Translations under genes and position numbers: made by a program
NCBI GenBank assembly: GCA_014526335.1
Contig: JACTAT010000061.1
Span: forward strand, 2,909,553-2,973,552
Reading direction: 5' to 3'
DNA: 64,000 bases
Source of the DNA: Chrysaora quinquecirrha
Lineage: Eukaryota > Cnidaria > Scyphozoa > Semaeostomeae > Pelagiidae
Notes under the pieces: model-generated
The model's database searches: none
What the model was told of the DNA's origin: nothing
The model's input: the letters and a program-made list of their open reading frames with translations, nothing else
Shown here: positions 48,582 to 61,200 of the stretch, one piece after another
How positions within the stretch are numbered: position 1 is the stretch's first letter
Layout: every line of letters begins with the position of its first letter

Positions 48582-50269
48582 CAGAATCGTTGATTTTGTT
48601 CTACCAAATTTAAAATTTATATACACGAAAAACGTGTTGTTCTCAATTTTCACTTCCCTCTTTGGGAAATTTGAGAAAAAATACCCAAAAATCTTGAATT
48701 TTTGCAAAATAGATGGAAAGATTATCACCAAATGGTAAAGTTTCAAGTTTTACCCCAATGTAGGAAGTAGGAAGATCTATTTCTTAGTAGGTTTTCATTT
48801 CATCTACAGAGTTTATATACAAGGAGTTTCTAGGAAGAAAGTGAAAGTGCTTCACAAGAAAAATAAGAAAATATTACAAAATCGGTAGATAACATAAAAT
48901 GAAGACGCCAATTGTACTTTTAGGCAGTGTCGATAACAAAAAAAATTAATTAAAGAGGCATATTATCATAATAGTAAAACCACTACCTACTACCTACTTC
49001 CTACATTTTCACTTTGATAACAGAGATAAATCAAGTGTACCATAAATAAAGTGTTATTTCTCACATAGCTATATGGTTTATTTTAATTTTTCTTTGTCTG
49101 TAAAACAGGCATTTTCTTCCCTGTATAGGTATAGGTATTTGTATGTTGATTCTCACGACACTTTCCTGTAAAACTTGAGTAACAAATAAGCAACTCTGCG
49201 GGCTAAAATCCAGAAAATTTCTAGGGGAAAAGGGCAGGCTCTGACTAGTGAAGTTGCTTTAAAGAGTGTGCATAAATGTATATAGACTATAGATGTTTAT
49301 GTTGTAATAAATAATGTAGAATGAGTATGAGTTAATGAAATAACAAACGTTTATTGTTACCTCCATCCATTGTATATATGCAAAATAGAGACATCTCTTC
49401 AGCAAAAACTCCAGTCAAGAGTCAAAGCAGTCGTGCCTGCTTTCCAAGAGTATGAAACAGGAAAAAATACACTGTCAAACTTCTGTGCGTTTTTTCTCCA
49501 GATAAAAGGCTGTTTAGGGCGCCCTGTTTTTGGGTGTAACAAGAATCACGATGTTCTGCTTTGTGTAAATTGGGTTTTAAGTGTAAAAGCATCTTTACTT
49601 AAGTACTTTGGAATGATTGACAGTATTAAGTATTGAATGCTTCGAGACACCTGGTTGTGTTATAGTTCAAATGGTTCGAATTTGGGATTAAGAAACGTGT
49701 TTTTAGGGATAATTTCATGGGAAATTTTAATGTGTAAGTATGTGTAATAAGAGTTTAAAAAATGGAGTTTAAGATTGTTTATAAGAGTTAACAAAGAAAT
49801 GGAAAAATAAGCCGTTTATGACAAAGTTTATTGTTAAAATAGAAGGGATAAGTCTAAATTGATTGGGGTATATTTAGTAAACATTTCACAGGTGAACGCT
49901 GGGATTACAATAAGATATTTGAAAAATTAATAAAAAAATATGGGTTAAAAGTTAGGGATTGGTTTTTAAGAAATTGAATGTTTTGCGATTAATGATATGT
50001 TTTAGTTTATCTTGATTATGGTAGCAATAACGTAATCTTATGATTTAGTTTATCTAATGTCTTTTATTCAAGTTGAACTGTAAAACAACAAGCAGAATAT
50101 ATAGTCAGTTAGCCTTTATCCAGCTTATAATGCCGCGGAATTACTGTGGTGGGGTTGGGTCACTTTTGGCAGAGTGCTTTGAGATACATTTCAGCAATAT
50201 ACATACTGTGTCTCAAAAAGTCATTACCTATTTAAAGAAACATGTTGTTTTACACTTGGCTTCAATTTC

Positions 50270-50490
50270 GGCCTGCCTGTTTCTTATTTTTGAAGCGATT
50301 TTTGATCAACGCATCATCACCCTAACCTCAAAAACAAGGCAGGGGCAAGGGCTTCATGCTGGTGAACATTGCTTGTGGGAAACCCAAATAGTTGTGGAGA
50401 TAGCAAAACATCGCAAAACTTGGTTGCCCAAATTTCAACCTGTTGCTTCTTATAAAGGTGGTTCTTTAAAAAAAAACGTGCAAATGGATG
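50270..50490. mobile_element. Dispersed repeat family E copy
   Basis: Shares CAAATTTCAACCTGTTGCTTC, TTATAAAGGTGGTTCTTTAA and a preceding GCTTCATGCTGGTGAAC block with 23455-23670. Confidence 0.5.
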
Positions 50491-50826
50491 CGCAGAATGA
50501 AGTTGTCAACAGAAAGGGTGTGGCTCAGCTAATTTTTCTAACCTTTTGTAAATGAGTACTCATGGTAAGAAATGTCCGTCTGATGGCACAAGCTGCAAGT
50601 GGTCCAAATACGATGCATAGCTGCCAGAAAAAGGGGTCTGTCTGGCATAAAGAACTCGAATGTTTTCGAGCACGCGTCGAAGAAAGCTGAACGAAACAAA
50701 ATAAAAAGAAATGCTTTTATATTTTCACAGTTAATATCTAAAACAAAATTACATAGAAATGAGTGAAATGAGATACAACGTGGTACTTGGTTGTGTTTCT
50801 AAGCTTAAAAAACTGTCTTTTCCTAG

Positions 50827-53800
50827 CTACAAGAATCCCTCCATTTCTCTCATGAAATTTTTATAAACATCATCCTTCGTAGGTTCTTCAGAAACCGCAG
50901 ATTGTGAGGTTGTAGAACTAGGTTGTGACGCCATCATTGTTGTTGTTATTGTTTGTTTCTTTTGTTTTTGTTTACCGTCATCACGACGAATTCGTAAGGC
51001 TGTTGGAACTAACTTTGTCACTTCAGCTCGAATGTTCCGGATTTGTGGCTTTGCGCTTATTGTTGTTCCGTCACCTTAAAGTTAAGTAAAGAGAATGTTA
51101 GTCTGATGGATAAGGATGTTCATTGTTAAGGTATTGAGGCCATATATATACACGACGATAAAATCGACGATAAAATCGTAAATTAACATAAATTAGAGTA
51201 GATTTTTCCACGATTGGTATACTACTACAATAGATAGGATTCGAACAAGAACTGCATGATGAGAGAGCCAACGGGGAGCCAACGACCATTCCACGATGCT
51301 AAATAGCTAAATGAAGATCTTAAGATCGTTTGGTTTTTGTGTTTCGGGTATGTTGAGCCTTCTTCTTTACCATAAAAAATTATATATATTTGTCATGAAT
51401 GGCGAACACAAGGATAGATTTTTCCACACAAGCGGCATAACACAATAAATGGGATTCGAATCTGGACTGCATGATCTGATCAGAGAGGCAAGGACGTTTC
51501 CACTGAGCTAAAGAGCCCAATGAAGTCGCTGAGTAACTCACACAGCCAAAGGATTCCTCTCGTTTGACTTTAATGTCAAATATCAAGCCACTCAACAAAA
51601 ATCAAAGGGAGAGCTTATCTTAGTGTTTGCCGTTCATGAGAAATATAAAATCAGGGTATACACCCTTTGTATCAAGATATTGCTGACGCATCATACATCT
51701 TATTGACTGGTTATGCTCATGGTAATTGATGGTTGACCAGAAATAAAAGAACAATGGACACCTGTAGCAAATTTGCCTCAGGGCACAATAACTCTAGGGG
51801 ATAGCAGTAACTATACATCGTTAAATAAGTCTATCACACCATTAGACCAGACCCTGTTTATACCTTACTTTTCTTTGGTATATGAAATATATGAAAATTA
51901 CCTTCTTCCGCTTGTTTGCTGAGTTCAGGAGGTTTACTAAGAACAGCAGAATATGGCATAGGTGGTGGCAGAAATCCAGGTGGGGGTGGCCTCATGCCAA
52001 TTGGTGGCGGCATTCCTGAAAACAAAAATAAATAGCATAAGTGTTCGTATAAAATTTACGAGGTATTTAACTATAAAAAAACCTTGCAAACACAGGTTTA
52101 TACAGGTTTTGCTTGACACGTTTGGACCTTCTAAATGTCATCGTAACATCATAATACCTTTGCCACGCCCAAAACCGACGTAACCCAATAGCCGTCCCGG
52201 AAACTTACCCAACAACGTTTGTTCCACAAAAATCGCCTTTGCGGTTGTCCCACACTTTTTAAACAAAGTTTTCCCCTATTGAAACCAATACAAAAGTGAC
52301 ACACTTTGAAAAAAGTGCCATTTTCTCCAAAGTGCAAGGTCGGACACGCTGGAAACCACTTGGACAGTTCATGTCTCCCCAACAAATGCTGGGGTACCAG
52401 AAATTTGGTGAAGATCTGACGCGTGGTTACCGCGTTTCAAACAAGTTTTGCTTGACAGTGTGAAATCTCCACCCCCTCTGTTGCAAGCAACAGTAAAGGT
52501 TGTTTGAATAAAAGGCTGGGACCTTGAACAGGGCTGAGAACTATATAATCGTACCTCCTGAGACTATTTCTACATGTATAACCAGCAAATTGAAGTTAAA
52601 ATAAGAACTAATTAATTGAACTTAAAGGTATAATTGTGAGTAATATTAGCTACTAGCTATAAGTAGGGTACGAAAATACCGAAAACTAGATTTAGGAGCC
52701 TATGAGGCTCTGTACTGACAACGTCGGGTTAATATTTTCTGGTATTGCCCGAGAAACTGTTATTATAGACTTACTACGAACAGACAAAATTGAGAGAAAA
52801 TATTATTTTCTTTAACACATATATATACATACCTGGCAACATTGGTGGTCGGGGTGGCGGAACCATACCAGGCGGTAAACGAGGCGGTGGCGGTACACCT
52901 GGCGGTGGACCTGAAAGAAAGAATATGATTGATAGTGTAATCTTTGCGTGAATGCAAAATTATTGTCAATTATGCAAGAGAAGTTACCAATTACGATGAA
53001 GTGATGTAAGATTACAAACCTGGGGGTCTTCCTGGAGGGGGACCAGGAGGCATCATTCTTCCCATAGGTGGTCTTGGGAAGAAAGGGACGTTTGGTGCAG
53101 CAGGCTGGAGAGATGGTTGGTCTTCATCACCCTTTGCCTAGGAAGTGATAACCTAATAAATAATACGAATGAAATAAAATGATTCTACTTTCAGGCACAA
53201 ATTTTGAATACAAACTGTAAGGACAAATATACAAATGTTTTATCAAATTAGATGAATTTTTATACTAACATTATCCTGGCCTGCAATTCTGAGTAATTTT
53301 TCCTGTACACTGCTTCCCTTACTATCATCAGCTCGATGTACATCATCAGATTCGGCAAAATGCACTGATCTTTTCTTGTTAGATTTTTTACCTTGGAAAT
53401 GAATTGTTTTGTCATATCAAAGGAAATAAAACTGATGGTCAAAGAGTGTCATAAACGAAGGGCATTTCATTCGTTGAAAAAGCGTGTAAGATCTTCATTA
53501 AAACAAAATAATTTCTGAGGGATGTCTTTAAAACAATAGGATTTGTCAGGGACTTCTAAAAAACGATAGGTCTTCAAGCAAAGGTATAGGAGAGTTCCAA
53601 GAAGTGAATTGCCCAATCGGTTCAAAAAATATCGCCAGACTTCAATAGATTGTTTATAGATCACAAAACATGGCAAACAAATGCTTGGTGGTAGCAACAA
53701 GAAAACGAAACGTGTCACAAAATTTGGAAAAGCTTGTTACCAATTTTATTGGCTAATGCAGATGCAGGTCGGATTGTGAGGCAGCTATGTAGCTAATACA

Positions 53801-56800
53801 AGCCTGCAACTCGTGCCCACAGATTGATATTCCAGAACAAATAGCCGGATAATCATTGACCGAACTCGGAACTTGGAAGGAAGGGCAGTCGAGTTTACTG
53901 CGGGCTTTTGAAAAGTGACTTTAGCAAAATATGAACCAAAGATATTTCGATTAATTGACTTTTACTTCTACCAAGTACTGCCTGCCTTATAATAGAAGAT
54001 CATGACAGGGTGATAGTTTAGGGTGCAAAGACATCATATACGTCTGCTAAAATTCGCTATTAGAATGGGATTTGGATTTTGAATCATCCACTTGTTACAT
54101 GCTTCAAGCAGCCCATAAGTTGCCGAGCCGATTCCAAGGAATGAGAAATAAAAATGAAAATATTTACTTTCATGTTTTTCAGTGTGCTCAGCATCGTCGT
54201 CGTAATCGTGATCATGCGCGTCTCTGTCCTCATCTTCACTTTCATCAGTCGATTCATCACCCTCCATGTACTCATCATCATCATCATCTAGATGTGGAGG
54301 GGATCCTGGAGGGGGTCCAGGAGGAACTAATCCAGGGGGCAAACCAGGGATTACTGAGAGACTCAATCGAGGGGGTAAGCCAGGCGGTGGTCCTGGAGGT
54401 CGTGACCTAGAAAGTATAATAACACAACTGATTGTCAAATAAAGCAGAAATGAAAAGTTTCCCAGCAAATCTTAGGAAACCATTTGCACTTGCTTGCCTT
54501 TCCGTCTTTGAGACGTATAAAACTTGAAAATTATGGCAAGAAAGTAGAAACATCTTTGAACATTCTTAAAGAGCCTTTTTCGTCTTCCAATGTTCAAGAA
54601 TATTAACGTCAGAAACAGACTGAAACAATTGACTACATGGAACAAAAAGGCGATAAAACGGGATCAAAATGGGAAAACAACATCCAACAAACTTTAACTT
54701 CTAAATGATTTCAACAATGACAAGCGAAACAGCAGACCAAAACAAGATTTTTTCTCTTTTAACAAATTTTAAGCTGTGGCTAATTAGGAGACATGTCACG
54801 CGTGACATTATATTATGTGTCTCCCAGGATGGCTAAACATGCGAGTGACAAGCAAGCAACATGTCCCCAAGTCGCAGAGACAAGGTTTTTATTATTCTCT
54901 ACCACAAAGCTTCCTAAGTGGCTAAACTGGAAGACATCGAGGGGACATGCCATGTTGCACGTGACATGTCTCCTAGTTTAACCAGGCCTTTAGATGATAA
55001 ATAACTTGCTATAAAATAAATGCTCACCCGTGTGACTTTTCTGATAGACGAGGTAAGGGTATGTCTGATGCCTTTATTGGTCCTGAAATCAAAACAAACA
55101 GTACTGAGAATGTCGCACAGGATGGCATATTCTGACGAAATCACAGACCTCCAGCTTATCAAGGAAACTCGAAGGGGGTTCGATAATCGCGGAAAGTTTG
55201 AGACAGGAGACAGAGGAACTCAATAAACAGCAGAAAAAATTCCCAAGTACGTAAATCCACACTACTTCTGTGTTCTCCAACAAAATCGAGTCTGTTTTTT
55301 CTGTATTTTACTCGGCAAAAAGATAATTACAGACATGAAGGCAATATTGTTTGGTAAAAATACGAACGCTGTATGAAGGAAGGAATATGGAGAAAAAGAC
55401 AAGCTAAAGTTTTAACGTCATGATACCTGACTGAGGTAAAGGTATTTCAGGAAGTTGAAATGATGATGATTCGTCGGTATTTTTGCGCTCTTCATCTTCT
55501 TCCTAAGAAGGAGAAGAAATTAACATTATCAGTTTTCAGGCATCAACTGAAAGAGTGAAATGCAGTGATTGTGAAATGCTGTTTTAAGTACCAGTCGCTA
55601 ATACCTCAGAAGTACAGTAGATTAACTAACAAGAACTCAACCCTTGTTGTCACCTAGCAGGGGCGTGAACCCTGAACTTGCAAACCTCTTAGCTCCACCA
55701 GCAGTGAAGCAATTCCAAAACAATTTATAAATGAATTTTTTTTCGCACATAACTGTATCTTACCTCTTGCAATCTTTTTGATTCTGAAAATTGAAATACC
55801 AAAAAATATCATTTAATAGACACAATATAATTAAAGAAAACATAGAAACATAAAATTAAAAAATCATAAAAGAAAATAGGAAAATAACATTAAAACATAC
55901 GATATGCAAAGTAACTCTTTTGTCGCTCTCTTTCATAATCAGCTTGAAGTCTGCAAGGCAATAATACCCAGTTACCAGTTTTGACTTGGCAATTTTAAAT
56001 TGTTAGTTATCAATATTACAAGAACTGCCAATTGACTTACTTTTTTATTTCAACAAATTTATCTTTATCTTGCTTTTCCTATAATAGAAAAATGCAATCA
56101 TATTTAAATTTTATTTCATTACAAAGCAAACTCAAAGACAATACTGTAAATCCCCGAATAAGCCCCCAACTTCTAAATAAACCCCTCCCCTTGAATAAGC
56201 CACCACCTAAAAGTCATTTTTGCAAAGGAGCCCTGCCCTTGAATAAGCCCCCATGGGGAATTATTCGAAGGCCTTATGAATTTATTTTTGCCTATAATGC
56301 ATCTTTCAGCTAATTAAATCTTTAAAAAAGCTAGTGCCGATAGGTATTTGTCATCAATTCTATTAATAATCTGCCATTGACTGTTGACGAGCAGCTGATT
56401 TTGATTATAGAATACACATAAGTTATCTTTTTTCTCTTTGCTATTCTGTTGAAAACACACTGGAACTATGGAACTTTGAAATAAGCCTCCACCTCAAATA
56501 AGCCCTCCCCTCGTATAAGCCCCAACTAAAAGTTTGTTTTCGCAAAGCAGTAATCAAAGCAAGGTACTTACATACATCCCAAGCACTCTATCTAATGTTT
56601 CTTTTAATTTCTTCTTTTTTTCTTTTAATGCTTTGTCTGTTGGTAACTGTACAGGACCAGCTTCAATTTCTATAAATCAAATAACAAACTTTTTAAGAGG
56701 CATATTATCCTTAGTTGCTTTATCAATAAAGAATAAAATAATGTATATAAGGATAGCATTAGTATAGAAGCATAGAAACAAAAATAGTCATTTCCACTTA

Positions 56801-58061
56801 GTAAGTAATACCCATTAAATCAATCTTGAACATCTCTTCTAGAATCAGCTTTGGATCTTTGAGTTTTAAAACAGTTTCTCTGACCATCTTTCTCTGTTTT
56901 TTGTTCTAAAACAATTCAGATAATCATCAGTTTAATTTAAGAGTGGCATGGGTTTTTTCACAATCTTATGCCAAAATCATTATTATGCCCAACCTGGTTC
57001 ATCAACAACCCTTGTCGTATAGCAGAAATACTCTCACAAAGTTTTGCAAAAGTGGTGGGAAAGGTGCAACAAATCCAAGAATAGAAAATGTAGCACTTTT
57101 GAATGAGATCTTTGGTGCCCTGACTCTGCAAATAAGTCACAAGGTACACTTCCTAAAGGTATGATATTTAAAGTAGATAGATGAAAATTGCTTTTAAAAA
57201 GGAAGAATCTGGTTTAAAATATCACTGAAGAATCATTTTCAAAGGATTTTGTGATCTTTTCAAGCATGCCACAGTAGTAATTCTGCCATTAAGGTGAGGT
57301 ATCACATGTACTAGATCTCAACTTAGGATGCACTACTGAAACATTCTACAGCCAGGACCACATGTTTTGCTTAATGAAAGAAACTTAGATGGAACATAAA
57401 ACAGCAAGGTATACCTTCTTCAATTCTCTTTTTCTTGCTTCCTTCCCTACAAAACAAAACAAACATATAGGAATGGGGTATTTAACATTTAACAACCATC
57501 TACATTAATTTACATTTGTCTAGGAAGTGAGCGGTTGCACCACAGACTTGATCCTCTATTGAGTATATTGTGATACTATGCTATCCTATACACCAAAGAA
57601 GATCGGGCCTGTGGGCCAGGCTAGGGTTTTGAATTAAACTTTTTAAGTACCCCTATTTTCGAAAAAGTGGGCATTTACAATGATTTTTGTTTGTAAAAAA
57701 CAATAGCACCAAAGGCTATTGTTTGGAAAACAAAAGCTGCACCAAAGGCTATTGTTTGGAAAGCAATAGCCACAACACAGGCTATTGTTTGGAAAATTAT
57801 AGCCTGCGGGCGGAGAACGGCGCATTTTCAAGTCTAATATACTCGACGCGGCACTTACATTTTAACGCGCGGGAAAGCTAGCAAAGACGCAATAAAATTG
57901 GCCTAGGTAGGATGAAAAGGGCATGGAACTTGCTGTCTAGTGTACGCGGGAGAAGTGCGCTCGTCGCGTCTAAGCTGGAATATTTCAAATTTTCTTACGT
58001 GCTTGATCGGTTGGATTCATAAATTTCCACTTTTAGTGGTAAATGTTGATCTGCGACCCAT
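50827..58061 (-). CDS. WBP11: WW domain-binding protein 11 (splicing factor)
   Basis: Nuclear protein that binds PQBP1 and WW domains and supports pre-mRNA splicing. Fifteen exons: 58061-57999, 57446-57415, 56905-56812, 56669-56572, 56078-56041, 55950-55901, 55783-55764, 55502-55427, 55082-55028, 54406-54168, 53391-53270, 53137-53021, 52910-52833, 52015-51902, 51074-50827. About 481 residues, against 641 in human. Seen: MGRRST start, MNPTDQARKEARKRELKK and NKKQRKMVRETVLKLKDP, lysine-rich coiled segments, ELPEIPLP-like and PPGPPPGLPP WW-binding motifs, an acidic block (DDDDDEYMEGDESTDESEDE), the KKRSVHFAE stretch, more PPGxPP repeats, then VPTALRIRR and the diagnostic ending TKDDVYKNFMREMEGFL. 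Two one-base frame breaks, at 58024-58026 and 53038-53041, both in homopolymers; both neighbouring junction phases require the missing base. The gene is head to head with the gamma-glutamyltransferase-like gene. Confidence 0.95.
51190..51570 (-). mobile_element. Two SINE family 3 copies
   Basis: The better copy (51405-51570) reads on the minus strand CTCTTTAGCTCAGTGG (box A) and CCAGATTCGAATCCC (box B). A degraded one lies at 51190-51310 with ATTCGAACAAGAACTGCATG. In the last WBP11 intron, sense to the gene. Confidence 0.65.
53740..53915 (-). mobile_element. SINE family 2 body, degraded
   Basis: Plus strand carries GGCAGCTATGTAGCTAATAC, GATTGATATTCCAGAACA and GGAAGGAAGGGCAGTCGAG, all counterparts of 46380-46480. 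WBP11 intron, sense. Confidence 0.6.
54772..54992. mobile_element. MITE family B copy
   Basis: Left GTGGCTAATTAGGAGACATG, right CATGTCTCCTAGTTTAACCAG then GCCTTTA. In a WBP11 intron; it ends 36 bp from exon 55082-55028. Confidence 0.75.
55590..55705 (-). mobile_element. SINE family 1, degraded
   Basis: CCAGTCGCTAATACCTCAG and GTAGATTAACTAAC match the family body; GGGCGTGAACCCTGAACTTG marks the box B region on the minus strand. WBP11 intron, sense. Confidence 0.55.
57690..57810. repeat. Three ~40-bp tandem units
   Basis: GGCTATTGTTTGGAAA recurs three times with CACCAAA or CACAACACA spacers in WBP11 intron 1. Confidence 0.85.
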
Positions 58062-58202
58062 TTTGCTTATCTTTTTTCAGGAACTTTTTTAGCATCAGTC
58101 ATTCAACGTTCATAAAACAAAATGGTGTCCGACTGTCCGTTCGAAGGAGTACCCTCGTTACGATTCCGAGAATGATCAGATTTTGTTTATTTCAAGATCA
58201 AG
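58062..58202. promoter_or_regulatory. Bidirectional promoter, WBP11 / GGT-like
   Basis: 141 bp separate the WBP11 start codon (minus) from the GGT-like start codon (plus). Contains CpG-bearing stretches (GTCCGTTCGAAGG, CGTTACGATTCCGAG) and no TATA box. Transcription start sites must lie in or overlap this stretch. Confidence 0.7.
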
Positions 58203-61200
58203 ATGGCGGCGAGAAAGAATAGCGAAATCAAAGAAAAGAACGAAAACTTTTCTTTTCTTCACGAAGATCTCCAGTTATCTGTTTGCATGGCGCAGTAGCA
58301 TCAAGTCAAAATCTTGCAAGTGAAGCAGGGCATCAAATTCTCAAAGCTGGGGGCAATGCGGCTGATGCAGCGGTGGCAATGGCAGCTGCATTGAATGTGA
58401 CTGAACCGGGCAGTACAGGGCTTGGGGGCGATTGTTTCGGATTGTTTTACGATGCCGAAACAAAGCAAGTTCATGCATTGAACGGAAGGTATTGAATACC
58501 ATACCAGTATCGCCAACCGTTTGATAGTCTTAAATTAACTATACTGTAATTTAATGTTAAAATTTGCTAAAAGGCTGCTGGGGACAAGCATAGTAGAACA
58601 ATCATTTATGGGATTAAGGTGTTGAAAACGCCCCTTTTCATCGCAAAATATTTACATTAGAAGGTGTTGTGGCGCGGTCGCTAAATCTAGCTTGCTTGTG
58701 GTGTCAAAAGTTCAGCAAGATCGGGGTTCGAGCCCCAGCTACGGTAGCTTCACAGCCAGGGTCAAGGTCTTAATTAGTTAACCTACTAACTGAGGTCCTA
58801 GCGACTGGCACTAAAAACACCATTTCAACTTCACCTTCACATCTTTGATTGGAGAAAATGCGAGATATTGATGCGATCGGATATGAGAATCGAAACTGGG
58901 ACCTTTCAGGCTTGTACCACGGGCATAGGATCTCAAGAGGCTTAATTGATAAAGCGTTTAGGTCACTACACAAAGGTCACAAGTTCGATACCCACCCTCA
59001 TCTCATCGTACGTATTAATCTCACACAGTCGTTTTCTCCACAATCACCTTTGAAATTCATAACTTCGTTATCGCAAATTATTTCCTTTTTCATTTCAAGT
59101 GGACGATCTGCACATAGGCTGTCACTGGATTATTTGAAAAAAGAAGATATAAGCAAAGAAAATGGTCACAAGTCCTTACCGGCAGATTCTGTTCATTGCA
59201 TAACTGTACCAGGTGCTGCGGCAGGATGGGTTGACACGGTATCTAAATTTGGAAGTGGAAAAGTACGTTAAGGCAAATCATTTAATCTACAAAAACATAA
59301 AATATTAGCTGTAGTTGCAGCTTGGTACCTCGAGCCCTCAAAGGCCCATTTCCACTTTGCTCGCATTCGATGTTCCCTGGTGAATTTGCCGTTATCCGCT
59401 CGCTTGCGAAGGAAACAGCGTTCGCGATCAATTTTAGGTCATAAACAAAGTAAAGCCTTTGCGAAAGCTTGAGCTTGGCTTGCCAGGGGACATCAAAATC
59501 GCCCCAAGTTCAGCTTTTGGCTAGCCAACAGCGAACAACGAATGCAAACGAACAAGAAATGGGCCTTCAAGTAAAATTGTTTAAGTTAAGGAGATTTCGA
59601 TATATAACTCAAACACTGATACATAAGAAAGTCAAAGCAAAATATTCGAAACATCATTCGCTTTATCCCGCTAGCTAAAACAAAATATGACTATTCGGCT
59701 TCACTTCTTTACTGGTGCATCTGCATCTGGGTATAAATTCAACCTTAGTCAATTGTTTCGGTCTGTTTCTGACGTTTATATTCTTAAGTGTCACGAAAAC
59801 CTTAGTATGTCCAAAGATGTTTCCCCTATTTCTCGCAATTTTGAAATTTTACACAACTCAAAGACTATTCATACTTAACAAGGAGTAGATATTAATATAT
59901 TTGTAATTTGTAATATTAATAATAATGACTTTACTACACTTTAGTAGACGATGTTTGAATCTCAAAAGACTGTTTATTTTTTGCGTTAAATTCTATAGCC
60001 ATCTTAATGTCTAGCAATCTAATATCTGTGAATTGTTTCATTAACAGTTATCACTTAACGAAATATTCAAACCAGCCATTCAGTTAGCAGAAGAAGGGTT
60101 TCCTGTTCATCCAATCACATCTCATCTTTGGCAAAAGAACGAAGATGTTCTAAAACGATGGTCAAAATCATTTAGCGATAACATGCTTATTGGTGGAAAA
60201 GCTCCATCCTTTGGTCAGGTTTTAAGAATCCTGAATTCGCTGAAACGTTACGGGTAAGGATATCTGTTTTTCACAAATCATTTTTCGCCTTGTAATTTTA
60301 GTTTGTGATCTTGTAGACATCTTTTCTTCTCTGGGAACTTAACAGTGGAATATCATCAACGGAAATTTCTAGGCAAAAGACACCTCTTAAAAGCGGACAC
60401 CTATGCTTCTTTGTAAAAGCACATCTCCATCTAGCGGACACCTATCTTCAGTGGACAATAACCTTGGTCCCGTACGTGTCCGTTATAAGAAGGTTCCATT
60501 GTATAATTTCAATAATGCTCCGACTGGCGTACTTCTATCCACTCCTAGGTCTTTTCTGGCATTTAGTCTTCTTACAAGTGTCTTACAGCGAAGTTTTTAG
60601 GTCATTTCTTACAGCTTTACGCCACTCTTAAGCCGGTCGACCGTAGTCGGAGGCGACCCGAAGGCTCCTCTTTCAATAGCTGCTACCCGTGAAGGTGGGG
60701 TGGGCGCCACCTCTATCTCTGATCCGAAAACCATTTACCCTCATTCCTACCTTTTCATGCTGAGTGCTAAGCAGAGGGGCATAATTTCCATTTTCAAAGT
60801 TTTTTGTATGACCTGGCCTTGGCTTGAACCCAAGACCTCGTAACTCGTGGGCGAGCACTCTACCGCAAGGCCACACGATAGCTCTTGGCGTTCTTAAACA
60901 TGCAATCTCCTAGCAAAGAAATCTTAAAATTCTGGGCGATTCTGAAATTAGTGTCCCATCTTATATGAGAGCGCCAAAGTGACGTACCGTAAGCATTGAT
61001 GCACCGAACAGCTATATGATACTTTTCAGCTGGGTGCTTTACTGTCATCATAGCCTTCTTTTTTCTATTCCAGCCTAGAATGTATAAAGTTACTCTTTGT
61101 TATCCAGAAATTCAAATTTTACTTCTAAAATTTTGCAGGAACTTGGAACTGAAGGCAAGAAAGGTTTCTACGAAGGTCGTATCGCACGCTCGATCGTGGA

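Larger units (their letters stand above)
48403..50826. other. Intergenic region CCNF / WBP11
   Basis: Contains the probable CCNF promoter (about 48420-48600), then AT-rich sequence with no recognisable gene. 50270-50490 is a family E repeat copy. Short open frames here lack domain or splice support. Confidence 0.55.

Noticed and set aside
50073..50555. 160-codon plus-strand open frame as a gene
   Set aside because: Its second half is a dispersed repeat shared with 23455-23670, and no domain or splice support was seen.
60795..60895. True tRNA gene
   Set aside because: Box A and B are present, but acceptor-stem pairing and a clean anticodon stem are not seen; it sits with other SINE heads.
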